A stretch of DNA of 5,826 nucleotides, taken from assembly GCA_023230535.1 (NCBI GenBank), contig JALNXC010000097.1, positions 1-5,826 on the forward strand. Direction: 5' to 3'. This DNA comes from Alkaliphilus sp. (GTDB lineage Bacteria; Bacillota; Clostridia; Peptostreptococcales; Natronincolaceae). The first letter of the stretch is position 1; each line of letters starts with the position of its first letter. This document shows, in pieces, positions 1-5,826 of this stretch. The notes beneath the pieces are model-generated. The model was not told the DNA's origin. It ran no database searches and saw only the letters and a list, made by a program, of their open reading frames with translations. The translations under genes were made by a program, and so were the position numbers.

Positions 1-106
1 ATGAAATGGCTTAAAAAAGCAATTAATTTTTTATCCTAAAAGGTATGTAACAACAAACCCGGAAAGGGACAAATTGCTAGAAACTTTTTTTCATTTAATT
101 AATAAC

Positions 107-145
107 TAAAAAACCGGTGCTTATATATGTAATAAACACCGGTTT
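107..145 (-). terminator. Rho-independent terminator for the minus-strand genes
   Basis: A perfect 9-bp inverted repeat, AAACCGGTG (145-137) and CACCGGTTT (119-111) on the minus strand, encloses a 17-base AT-rich loop and runs directly into a T tract (TTTTTTAG, 116-109). It starts 21 bases after the stop of the DUF6147-like remnant. The other strand lacks a matching T run, so it acts leftwards only. Confidence 0.8.
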
Positions 146-166
146 ATAAATCTATTGAAAAAAACA

Positions 167-518
167 TTATGCAATAATCGCAATAGTTAGAATCCTCCGC
201 GAATCCCCACTACCATTTTTACCTGCCCAAATGGTGACGTCCGCCCGATATACATAATCGGATATCCCGGAATAGTCAACATGGGAGACATAAAAACGTT
301 TATTGTGTCCAAGCATATTAGTATAATTAGTATGGCTATAGGTTTTAACCGTAGTCCATGAACCATTGCTGTATCTTTGAAGGCGTATGCTCAGTGCGCC
401 AATTTCATCCATAATTCCAATACCTTGTACATCGAACCATAAGGAAGATAATTTCCCTTAAAAGAAGCCCAAGCAGTATGAATATCTGTAAATCTTCCGG
501 TCGGATTCTCTTTTTCGC
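167..518 (-). pseudogene. Frameshifted DUF6147-like secreted protein remnant
   Basis: The downstream frame is open from 457 to the TAA at 169-167. It contains an 81-residue ORF from ATG 412-410, but similarity appears to begin before that ATG, with SSLWFDVQGIGIMDEIGALS in one open frame. The rest includes GSWTTVKTYSHTNYTN, GHNKRFYVSHVDYSG and WAGKNGSGDSRRILT, a beta-rich pattern like DUF6147 proteins of clostridia, which are short secreted proteins of unknown function. The neighbouring frame just upstream (about 518-451) reads NPTGRFTDIHTAWASFKGN and seems to join the first with one frameshift near 450-457. An in-frame TAA (460-458) precedes the downstream frame. No Shine-Dalgarno, signal peptide or full N-terminus is visible, and the remnant abuts the preceding gene's stop. 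I therefore read it as broken. Translation of a short product from ATG 412 cannot be excluded. Family naming is from memory. Confidence 0.5.
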
Positions 519-1136
519 CTAGTTGAAAAGCAACCACTCTTTATCGTCACGTATATATCGTAGAGTTCCGATTTCAAGTCCTGTTCGGATATATCCCCTT
601 GTGCTGTCGGACTGAAAAGTGCTTTCTAACGGTCGATACTCTCCGTAGGTATACGTCAGCATAGGAACATCGATATAACATGCCATGCCTCTGATGTCTT
701 TTTCGACGTCATAATAACTGATTATGATAGTTTCTCCATCACTGCTAACATCCACGGCAGTCCCTTGACTTCCCTGAACACTGCCCTCTATACCGACAGC
801 TTTTATGAAATCAACGGAAAATATTATCTCCTGCTTGTTTAGATCATAGCCGAATAGCCCAAAATCGCCGTGGAAAATTATTAGATCCGCGTTTTCAAAA
901 TCAATCTTGATTTCCACCCCCGGATTTACAGTTAAATCCAGATCATCAACTGTAATTTCCGAAAGCTTTGCTCGAATATCATCTTGCCCCGAATTGGTGT
1001 CGTAGCTCTGGGTCCGATTGCTACAGGCCACCATCCCCCCGATAATTATAATAGTAACGATTAAAGGTAAAAAGAATAGCCTACCCCGGTGCTTCGCTCT
1101 TATATCCAAAATATTTTGCATGTGTTTCTTTAACAT
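519..1136 (-). CDS. Predicted membrane/lipoprotein resembling the extracellular tail of BlaR1/M56-type sensors
   Basis: The protein has 205 residues from the chosen ATG. A basic N-terminus (residues 1-20, including RAKHRGR) leads into a hydrophobic segment (FFLPLIVTIIIIGGMVAC, about 21-38). MVAC-SN at 35-40 is a plausible but imperfect lipobox, with Cys38 the candidate lipidated residue. The mature part should lie outside the membrane. It contains ADLIIFHGDFGLFGYDLNKQ, SVDFIKAVGIEGSVQG, DVSSDGETIIISYYD and a final IGTLRYIRDDKEWLLF. From memory these resemble the C-terminal sensor-like region of clostridial BlaR1/M56 metallopeptidase relatives (IIFHxxFGLFVYDLN ... LGTLxYVRGDMMYTLF). The N-terminal membrane peptidase of that family is absent, and no BlaI-type repressor gene is visible. 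It could be a real stand-alone lipoprotein or the surviving tail of a longer gene. It starts 102 bases after the nitroreductase stop, so it may have its own promoter, but none is convincing. Confidence 0.6.
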   Translation of the reverse strand: MLKKHMQNILDIRAKHRGRLFFLPLIVTIIIIGGMVACSNRTQSYDTNSGQDDIRAKLSEITVDDLDLTVNPGVEIKIDFENADLIIFHGDFGLFGYDLNKQEIIFSVDFIKAVGIEGSVQGSQGTAVDVSSDGETIIISYYDVEKDIRGMACYIDVPMLTYTYGEYRPLESTFQSDSTRGYIRTGLEIGTLRYIRDDKEWLLFN

Positions 1137-1142
1137 TCTGTA

Positions 1143-1151
1143 CCCCCCTCC
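1143..1151 (-). promoter_or_regulatory. Shine-Dalgarno deciding the start of the BlaR1-tail-like gene
   Basis: GGAGGGGGG on the minus strand lies 6 bases upstream of the ATG at 1136-1134. It is the strongest ribosome binding site in the window and selects that ATG over an in-frame GTG at 1238-1236, which abuts the nitroreductase stop and has no Shine-Dalgarno of its own. Confidence 0.7.
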
Positions 1152-1194
1152 GTATAATTTTCGTATAGCAATAAAGGTAGTGTCTGTATAAAAT

Positions 1195-1233
1195 CTACCA
1201 CCATTGAACTGTCGGTTGCTTGTCTCGTGGTAG
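1195..1233 (-). terminator. Weak hairpin after the nitroreductase gene, possible partial terminator
   Basis: CTACCAC (1233-1227) and GTGGTAG (1201-1195) on the minus strand can form a 7-bp stem around a 25-base loop, followed by ATTTTATA rather than a clean T run. The long loop and broken T tract make this a weak call. It lies 5 bases after the nitroreductase stop and before the next gene's start, where a terminator or attenuator would be expected. Confidence 0.25.
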
Positions 1234-1238
1234 TTCAC

Positions 1239-1766
1239 TTATAGCCCATATTTGTTTCTATAAACCTTGTCAAATCTTAAATCTTCAATTTTATGAACCG
1301 GCCTTTCTTCATCAGGATAACCGATTGAGATAATAGATTCGACCTTTTTACCTTCGGGGATTCCCAATAAATCTCTTACATAGCCTTCCGACGTTATTTT
1401 ATCATCATGGCCTCTTTTTCTGATCTGTATCCAACATGTGCCGAGGCCCAGAGACTGGGCTACCAGTTGAATAATAATTGATGCGATAGAAGCGTCCTCC
1501 ACCCACACATCACTGACCTGTGGGTCTCCTAACACAACAAAGGCCAGAGGGGCATCTTTTAAAAATGCCGAACCTGAAACTTTGGCTTTTGACAATTTCT
1601 CGATTGTTTCCTTATCATCCACCACTATAAATTCCCACGAATAAAAGTTTCTGGAGGTCGGTGAAAGCAAAGCCGCTTGTATCAACTGTTCAATCTTTTC
1701 ATCTTCAACCTTTTTATCTTTATATTTTCTGATGCTTCTTCTATTTTTCAATATTTCCAACATCAT
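1239..1766 (-). CDS. Nitroreductase-family FMN oxidoreductase
   Basis: At 175 residues this is a short member of the nitroreductase superfamily, which uses FMN and NAD(P)H to reduce nitro, quinone or related compounds, usually as a homodimer; its natural substrate cannot be read from the sequence. Landmarks are RRSIRKY (9-15), the FMN phosphate-binding motif, SPTSRNFYSWEFIVVDD (35-51), VEDASIASIIIQLVAQSLGL (89-108) followed by GTCWIQI, and the C-terminal SIGYPDEERP (147-156). No iron-sulfur ferredoxin domain is present. It begins 23 bases after the CCA-enzyme stop, so it is probably the third gene of that operon, although no functional link to tRNA is apparent. Family assignment is firm; specificity is open. 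Confidence 0.9.
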   Translation of the reverse strand: MMLEILKNRRSIRKYKDKKVEDEKIEQLIQAALLSPTSRNFYSWEFIVVDDKETIEKLSKAKVSGSAFLKDAPLAFVVLGDPQVSDVWVEDASIASIIIQLVAQSLGLGTCWIQIRKRGHDDKITSEGYVRDLLGIPEGKKVESIISIGYPDEERPVHKIEDLRFDKVYRNKYGL

Positions 1767-1773
1767 CTCTCAT

Positions 1774-1778
1774 CTCCT
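1774..1778 (-). promoter_or_regulatory. Shine-Dalgarno of the nitroreductase gene
   Basis: AGGAG on the minus strand sits 7 bases from the first of two adjacent ATG codons (1766-1764) and 10 from the second (1763-1761). Spacing favours the first. The site lies wholly in the 23-base gap after the CCA-enzyme stop. Confidence 0.6.
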
Positions 1779-1789
1779 TTTTTACCCCT

Positions 1790-3148
1790 CTATAAATTCA
1801 ATCTGCCCTTTACAATTCCCATTAAAACATCCTTCTTATTTGCCTCCGGATTTTCCAACACTATTTCTAATAGTTCACCTAAAATCACACCTATTTGTTC
1901 TCCTTCAGGGACCCCCAATTTTATTAAATCGTATCCGTCGATTTCCAAATCTTTTACAGATAGGGGCTGTTTTTCATTTAATATTCTTTCAACTTCATTC
2001 TTTAATTTTAATATATCATCTATATTCATCTCATCCTCTGAAGCCAGAGCCCTTACATCCGCAATCTGCAATTTAAACAATCTATTTATATTATCCTGCC
2101 CCACCCTGTTGATAAATCTTTTTAAAGCTTTATCGGACAGATTTTTGTACCTGGACATATGTTCCTGGACCAAGATCATCACTTGTGCTATAGATTTATT
2201 ATCATATTTTAATCTTTTCATCACTTTTTGCGCAATTTCCGCACCTTTTATACTGTGACCATAAAAACGTCCTATATATCTTCCGTCCAGGACAAAGGTT
2301 TCCGGCTTTCCTATGTCGTGAAACAATGCCGACAGTCTCAATATCAAGTCGGTTTCCGTATTGTCCACCACATCCAAAGTATGATCAAAAACATCTTTGC
2401 AATGATACGGATTGCGTTGATCAAATCCAACACATATATACAGCTCCGGCATTATATATTTCAAAAGACCGGTAGCGTTTAATAACCTGAACCCCCTGGA
2501 AGGTTCACGCGATAGTAATATTTCATTGAGTTCCTCTCTAATCCTTTCCGCACTGATATTTGCAATATTCCTGCATAGTTTTTTTATTGCATCAAAGGTA
2601 TTTTGTTCCAGACTATATCCCAATTGTACCGCAAATCTTACACCCCTCAGCATACGCAGATAATCCTCTTCAAATCTTTCCAGGGGATCACCCACGCATC
2701 TTATTTTTTTATCTAAAATATCCTGAAGCCCGTCATAATGATCTACCAGCCCCACCCTGTCATTATATGCCATGGCATTGATTGTAAAGTCCCTTCTTCT
2801 TAAATCTTCCTTCAATTTTTCCGTAAATATAACCTTTTCCGGATGTCTGCCGTCTATGTAATCGCTATCAATTCTGTATGTTGTTATTTCATAATTTTCA
2901 CCGCCGATAACCACTGTTACGGTTCCATGCTTAAATCCTGTAAGTATTATTTTGAATGAACTGAATATATGCAGCATTTCTTCGGGAAAGCAATTTGTGC
3001 ATATATCCCAATCGTTTGGAATTAAACCCAATATACTGTCTCTAACACATCCGCCGACAATATATCCGGCACAACCCTCAAAATATAATATGGACAGTAT
3101 CTTTTTTACATTTATCGGCATTTCAATCTTTATCTCAGATTTTTTCAT
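1790..3148 (-). CDS. cca: CCA tRNA nucleotidyltransferase with HD domain
   Basis: This 452-residue class II nucleotidyltransferase adds or repairs the 3'-terminal CCA of tRNA from CTP and ATP without a nucleic acid template. The head domain carries YIVGGCVRD (29-37), metal-binding DWD (D46, D48), RRDFTINAMAYN (118-129) and EEDYLRMLRGVRF (160-172). The EDxxR at 161-165 is the protein template that selects C, then A. Next come the neck region (ISAERIREELNEIL) and an HD domain with likely metal ligands H256, H277-D278, H298, H330 and D364, which look intact and imply phosphohydrolase potential. The C-terminal tail GYDLIKLGVPEGEQIG is the usual body/tail element. Both HD and EDxxR are present, so this could be a full CCA-adding enzyme; some bacteria split the job into CC- and A-adding enzymes, which the sequence alone does not exclude. 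The start overlaps the editing gene stop by one base and the Shine-Dalgarno is poor (GGAG 2 bases away), fitting coupled re-initiation. Met10 is an alternative start. Confidence 0.93.
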   Translation of the reverse strand: MKKSEIKIEMPINVKKILSILYFEGCAGYIVGGCVRDSILGLIPNDWDICTNCFPEEMLHIFSSFKIILTGFKHGTVTVVIGGENYEITTYRIDSDYIDGRHPEKVIFTEKLKEDLRRRDFTINAMAYNDRVGLVDHYDGLQDILDKKIRCVGDPLERFEEDYLRMLRGVRFAVQLGYSLEQNTFDAIKKLCRNIANISAERIREELNEILLSREPSRGFRLLNATGLLKYIMPELYICVGFDQRNPYHCKDVFDHTLDVVDNTETDLILRLSALFHDIGKPETFVLDGRYIGRFYGHSIKGAEIAQKVMKRLKYDNKSIAQVMILVQEHMSRYKNLSDKALKRFINRVGQDNINRLFKLQIADVRALASEDEMNIDDILKLKNEVERILNEKQPLSVKDLEIDGYDLIKLGVPEGEQIGVILGELLEIVLENPEANKKDVLMGIVKGRLNL

Positions 3149-3633
3149 TACTCCACATCCACATATGTAATTTTATTGCCACACCATTTAATATACCTTT
3201 GGAAATCATCATAACTTATGGTTACACTTGCAGTATTTATATTAGGATGAAAGGTGATTTTTCGCCTCGAATCTATATCTCTATCTATCAATACTTCTAC
3301 TTCCTTATTTTTATCATTGATCAGTCCGAAGGGCGAAACCGCACCCGGGTCAAGCCCCAGGTGTTTTTCCAATCTTTCCGATGAGGCAAAACTCAATCTC
3401 GTGCTTTTAATCTGCCTGGCTAAACCCCTGGTATTGGTTCTTTTATCCGGTTCTGTTATCACCAAATAATGCTTGTCTCCCTTAGAATTTCGCAGAAATA
3501 AATTTTTGCAGTGTACGATATCGTCACCCTCCGTATTATATTTGTTTAGTTCTGCAATTGTATTCATAGCAGGATGTGTAAATTTATTATAAGAAATATT
3601 TAACATATCCAAAGTTTTATATACATCATCCAT
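3148..3633 (-). CDS. YbaK/EbsC-family prolyl-tRNA editing deacylase (ProXp/PrdX type)
   Basis: The protein has 161 residues, a usual length for free-standing YbaK-fold proteins. It is a trans-editing factor that hydrolyses wrongly charged tRNA-Pro, in the PrdX/ProXp-ala branch most likely Ala-tRNA-Pro, correcting prolyl-tRNA synthetase errors in the cytoplasm. Landmarks are the N-terminal FTHPAMNT (18-25), HCKNLFLRN with the expected catalytic Lys43, HYLVIT (55-60), RLSFASSERLEKHLGL (79-94), the GAVSPFGLIND loop (97-107) and FHPNINTASV near the end. This wording is closest to Clostridia PrdX proteins. The start is supported by GGAGG at 3644-3640, 6 bases before the ATG. The stop TAATG overlaps the start of the CCA enzyme by one base, so the pair is co-transcribed and probably translationally coupled. 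A Cys-tRNA-Pro deacylase role (YbaK proper) is the alternative; the residue pattern favours the alanine-specific type. Confidence 0.88.
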   Translation of the reverse strand: MDDVYKTLDMLNISYNKFTHPAMNTIAELNKYNTEGDDIVHCKNLFLRNSKGDKHYLVITEPDKRTNTRGLARQIKSTRLSFASSERLEKHLGLDPGAVSPFGLINDKNKEVEVLIDRDIDSRRKITFHPNINTASVTISYDDFQRYIKWCGNKITYVDVE

Positions 3634-3666
3634 TTTTATCCTCCGTATTTTAAAATATACTATTCT

Positions 3667-3876
3667 TTAAATTCCTCTATATTGATCTATATGATTTTGA
3701 TCTTTAAAAACCTTAGGTAAAAGGATCTTCCCCCTCAAATGTTGAGATAACTTCTCCTTGGTTGCATTTTTGTCCGGTTTAAAAAGAATAACATAATCAG
3801 AACGAAGTGCACCGTTGAACTGTCCCATTGTTACAATAGGATTATCGCAAAATGGACAGGATGTAGCATGGGAACA
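3667..3876 (-). pseudogene. Remnant of a TFIIB-type zinc-ribbon protein
   Basis: An open stretch of 69 codons has no start codon at its head and no Shine-Dalgarno, ends at TAA (3669-3667), and is preceded by in-frame TAA (3879-3877) and TGA stops. It reads SCPFCDNPIVTMGQFNGALR, then SDYVILFKPDKNA and LRGKILLPKVFK. This matches, from memory, the second half of a zinc ribbon (CPFC) and the following conserved segment (typically xxLSGxxxPDYxIPFKxDK...LLPKVF) of TFIIB-type zinc-ribbon proteins, which usually run to several hundred residues. The first CxxC half and all downstream parts are missing, so the gene seems deleted at both ends. An adjacent frame just upstream reads ANEDNVP, which might be the preceding part after a frameshift. 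It sits between the Hsp70/J-like pair and the tRNA genes and may be the relic of a third chaperone-locus gene. Confidence 0.6.
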
Positions 3877-3913
3877 TTATCTTCATTGGCAAATTAATGA
3901 TAATCGGTGCATT

Positions 3914-5167
3914 TTACCTTAGTCTTCTTCTCTGTTCGCGGTTTAAACCCTCCGTTGATTTGTTAAACAACTCTGTCAATTCCTCGTTGAATTCTTTATA
4001 TAAGGAGGGGTATTTCTTTTTAACCCGGAATACCGCATAAGCTATATCTTCTTTCATTTGTTCCATTTCTTCCATCATTTCATGAGGATAACTGTTTAAA
4101 AATTTTTTATAATATTCACTGTCGTAGTATTTCTCGACAAACATTTTATAAATTTTTATATAGATATATGGTATCAGTTCACGTTCCTTAAACAAACGTT
4201 CTAACTCCAACTCTAATTTAACGATTGGCTGTATTTTTTTCCTGCGTTCTTTGATAAGTATATCTCTTGGAAATATTTGGCCTGCTAATTGCATAAAAAT
4301 ATCTGCATCCCTGTAACGCGATACGTCTAAATAAGATTCCGCTTCACCTAATAAATCTTCCCTGAGTATGAAAAGTTCTTCCTCATCCACAATCGTTTTA
4401 GACAACTTTCGGATATAATTTTGAATCTTTGAAATATCTCCCCATTTTTCGAGCTCTATTCCGGTATTCAACCAACGTATTAACATATCTAAATCCTCGA
4501 TCGTTAAGTTGTTGATGGGAGGTAAAACATATTTAAATTCTTCCCATGCATGTTGAAAATCTCTGGAACTTAAAAATGTCCTTATTCGAATTTCATGATA
4601 TTGTTTTATATCCGTTATATGTTTCTTACCTTCTTCAAGTGCGGTAAACGCTTCATCGTGGTATCCGTTTGAATAAAGCATGGTAAACTTAATGAACATA
4701 ATATATTGTTTTTCCTCAACATCACTTTCTTCTATAGCCCTATCTATGACATCATAAAATTTTTCAGTATCTTCCATATCCAAAAATAATTCTGCCTGTG
4801 TCAGCCTGACAGGAATATTATCCGGATCTATTTCCAACACATAATCTATCAATTCTTTGGCTTTTTCGAATTCCCCCATTGACATGGAAGACATGACTTC
4901 TTCCATAATCTTCTCAAGCTTTTCACCATATTTACGCCGCATATCATATTGTTTGCGTTTGTTGACATCCCTCAATATTTCATACGCTCGCCTGATTTCC
5001 TGGAATTCTTCCGGATGAGTCTCCGGCGGAAATTGTTTCAATTTTTCAATATATTTTTCCTTTATCCTTCCTTGTCCTATATTGGATCTGGTTCCTAATA
5101 TTTTGTAAAGATTTTCGATTTTTCCCTTTTTCCTGTTTCTCTTTCTGGAAAAAAATTCTCTTTCCAT
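3914..5167 (-). CDS. J-like domain protein with TPR-like helical repeats, HPD motif replaced by FPP
   Basis: The protein has 417 residues. Residues 18-76 follow the J-domain plan: helix I NLYKILG, basic helix II RIKEKYIEKLKQ, helix III EEFQEIRRAYEILRD, then NKRKQYD. At the helix II-III turn, where DnaJ proteins have HPD, this one has F46-P47-P48 followed by ETHPEEF. HPD is what stimulates Hsp70 ATPase, so classical stimulation is doubtful. Residues 85-145 contain a TPR-like unit (GEFEKAKELIDYVLEIDPDN). The rest, to about 400, is predicted helical with alternating charged and aromatic positions and probably forms further degenerate TPR-like repeats. The C-terminus is basic (NREQRRRLR). No signal peptide or membrane segment is visible, so it should be cytoplasmic. 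It starts 11 bases after the Hsp70 stop, so it is probably that chaperone's dedicated partner or client adaptor. The J-like fold call is good; its activity on Hsp70 is inference. Confidence 0.8.
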   Translation of the reverse strand: MEREFFSRKRNRKKGKIENLYKILGTRSNIGQGRIKEKYIEKLKQFPPETHPEEFQEIRRAYEILRDVNKRKQYDMRRKYGEKLEKIMEEVMSSMSMGEFEKAKELIDYVLEIDPDNIPVRLTQAELFLDMEDTEKFYDVIDRAIEESDVEEKQYIMFIKFTMLYSNGYHDEAFTALEEGKKHITDIKQYHEIRIRTFLSSRDFQHAWEEFKYVLPPINNLTIEDLDMLIRWLNTGIELEKWGDISKIQNYIRKLSKTIVDEEELFILREDLLGEAESYLDVSRYRDADIFMQLAGQIFPRDILIKERRKKIQPIVKLELELERLFKERELIPYIYIKIYKMFVEKYYDSEYYKKFLNSYPHEMMEEMEQMKEDIAYAVFRVKKKYPSLYKEFNEELTELFNKSTEGLNREQRRRLR

Positions 5168-5175
5168 CTTTTCAG

Positions 5176-5180
5176 CCCCT
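5176..5180 (-). promoter_or_regulatory. Shine-Dalgarno of the J-like gene, overlapping the Hsp70 stop codon
   Basis: AGGGG on the minus strand lies 8 bases before the ATG at 5167-5165 and shares bases with the TAG stop of the Hsp70 gene (5181-5179). This fixes the J-like start and suggests translational coupling of the two genes. Confidence 0.6.
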
Positions 5181-5826
5181 ATAATGTAAGTTCTATTATA
5201 AAATCTACTATATCTTCAATCTTATCCAGCACATCATTTTCATTTTCTATTGCCTCCCAAAGACTTTGAATCAATTTATCAGCCCGCTTTTGCTGTTTCT
5301 TATTCATAGTCTTTTTTAGCTCGTCCAATTGCTCTATATAAGTGTTTGCTTCCTCAACCAGGGATTCCCATGACTGCTCATTATCAATGTCCTCCTTGTC
5401 GATATCTTCATCTAAATAAACAAGGTCATTCCAATTTTCAAATTCTTCGTCCCCCGAATCATGAATAGACTCTATTTTTTCCATACTTTCTTCAAAACTT
5501 TTTTGTGAATCACGGTTTAACGCATCCTGAACCGTCACTGTCATATCCTCTCCTGTTGAAACACATTTAGCTTGGACTTCCAATATTCCATTGAGGTTAT
5601 ATCTAAATTTAACTTCTATGACTTCTTCCCCGGCCCTATTAGGCGGAATACCCTCCAATAAAAATTCACCTAACTTGTAATTATTGCTGACCCATTCATG
5701 CTCACCCTGGTATATCTCTATAGATACCTCTGTTTGTCCGTTATGCGTGGTAGTAAAATTTTCACTCTTAGTAACAGGTATTGTCGTATTTTTAGGTATA
5801 ATTACGGCAAAGCCACCGGGCCTCAA
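5179..5826 (-). CDS. Hsp70-family (DnaK-like) chaperone, C-terminal part; 5' end lies beyond the window
   Basis: About 215 codons are visible. The frame is open to the window edge, so the ATPase domain and true start lie outside; the first visible codon, TTG, is an internal Leu. Visible residues 2-100 read as an Hsp70 beta-sandwich substrate-binding domain: RPGGFAVIIPKNTTIPVTKS is the usual entry strand (compare IPRNTTIP in DnaK), followed by IYQGE, a LGEFLLEGIPP strand and NGILEVQAK. Residues 125-150 are strongly acidic (GDEEFEN, DEDIDKEDIDNE). Residues 150-215 look helical and could form a lid. The C-terminus ends in LTL and lacks any EEVD-like tail. By family it binds exposed hydrophobic peptide segments in the cytoplasm in an ATP-driven cycle. 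The acidic linker, and a J-like partner starting 11 bases downstream, suggest a specialised Hsp70 rather than housekeeping DnaK. Family assignment is firm; the subfamily is not. Confidence 0.85.
   Translation of the reverse strand: MRPGGFAVIIPKNTTIPVTKSENFTTTHNGQTEVSIEIYQGEHEWVSNNYKLGEFLLEGIPPNRAGEEVIEVKFRYNLNGILEVQAKCVSTGEDMTVTVQDALNRDSQKSFEESMEKIESIHDSGDEEFENWNDLVYLDEDIDKEDIDNEQSWESLVEEANTYIEQLDELKKTMNKKQQKRADKLIQSLWEAIENENDVLDKIEDIVDFIIELTL

Noticed and set aside
1..39. Plus-strand 12-codon peptide MKWLKKAINFLS at the window's left edge.
   Set aside because: It is too short to judge, no upstream sequence is available for a ribosome binding site, and it may equally be the tail of a longer frame or chance.
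1204..1213. Ten-base repeat TTGAACTGTC, also present at 3815-3824.
   Set aside because: Two copies of a 10-mer with different flanks, one inside the zinc-ribbon remnant's coding frame, are most simply coincidence.
1137..1238. In-frame extension of the BlaR1-tail-like gene to a GTG at 1238-1236.
   Set aside because: The 34 extra residues are hydrophilic and would bury the membrane anchor inside the protein; the GTG lacks a Shine-Dalgarno, while the ATG at 1136 has a very strong one.
1677..2258. Plus-strand open frame of 193 codons, with others at 1732-2076, 2228-2482, 2560-2781, 2952-3170, 3199-3384 and 3254-3469.
   Set aside because: They lie antisense to well-supported nitroreductase, cca and editing genes, have Phe/Ser/Ile-rich low-complexity composition typical of reverse-strand reading of AT-rich genes, and show no recognisable motif.
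3646..3657. Perfect 12-base palindrome TATTTTAAAATA just upstream of the editing-gene Shine-Dalgarno.
   Set aside because: Pure A/T palindromes are frequent in AT-rich intergenic DNA, and I could not find a convincing -35/-10 pair or second operator copy to support a regulatory role.

Overview
The window reads as a low-GC Gram-positive chromosome fragment, most likely from the class Clostridia. It is AT-rich with strong GGAGG-type ribosome binding sites. It carries a Clostridia-style PrdX-like prolyl-tRNA editing protein, an HD-domain CCA-adding enzyme, a BlaR1-type sensor tail and a DUF6147-like remnant. This placement is inferred from family content, not from a marker gene. Every gene lies on the minus strand, so transcription runs from the right end to the left end.

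Right part (5826 to 3914): the C-terminal third of an Hsp70-family chaperone, cut by the window edge, is followed after 11 bases by a J-like/TPR-like protein. Its J-type domain has FPP where the ATPase-stimulating HPD should be. The tight spacing, with the J-like gene's Shine-Dalgarno laid over the Hsp70 stop codon, argues that the two work as a pair. The 280-base gap that follows (3913 to 3634) is not empty. It holds a short decayed piece of a TFIIB-type zinc-ribbon protein (3876 to 3667), probably once a third member of this neighbourhood.

Middle part (3633 to 1239): a compact tRNA-related operon. A YbaK/ProXp-type trans-editing deacylase overlaps by one base with the CCA tRNA nucleotidyltransferase, and a small FMN nitroreductase follows after 23 bases. 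The first two act on the same part of tRNA: the 3' CCA end and the amino acid attached to it.

Left part (1238 to 1): an accessory, partly decayed tail. A predicted membrane or lipoprotein of about 205 residues resembles the C-terminal sensor region of BlaR1/M56-type proteins but has no peptidase domain. After it comes a frameshifted DUF6147-like remnant, then a rho-independent terminator at 107-145 that ends minus-strand transcription. Bases 1-106 show no gene I can support.

The best candidate for an under-described system is the Hsp70 plus HPD-less J/TPR protein plus zinc-ribbon remnant. The best-defined functional unit is the overlapping proline-tRNA editing and CCA-adding pair.
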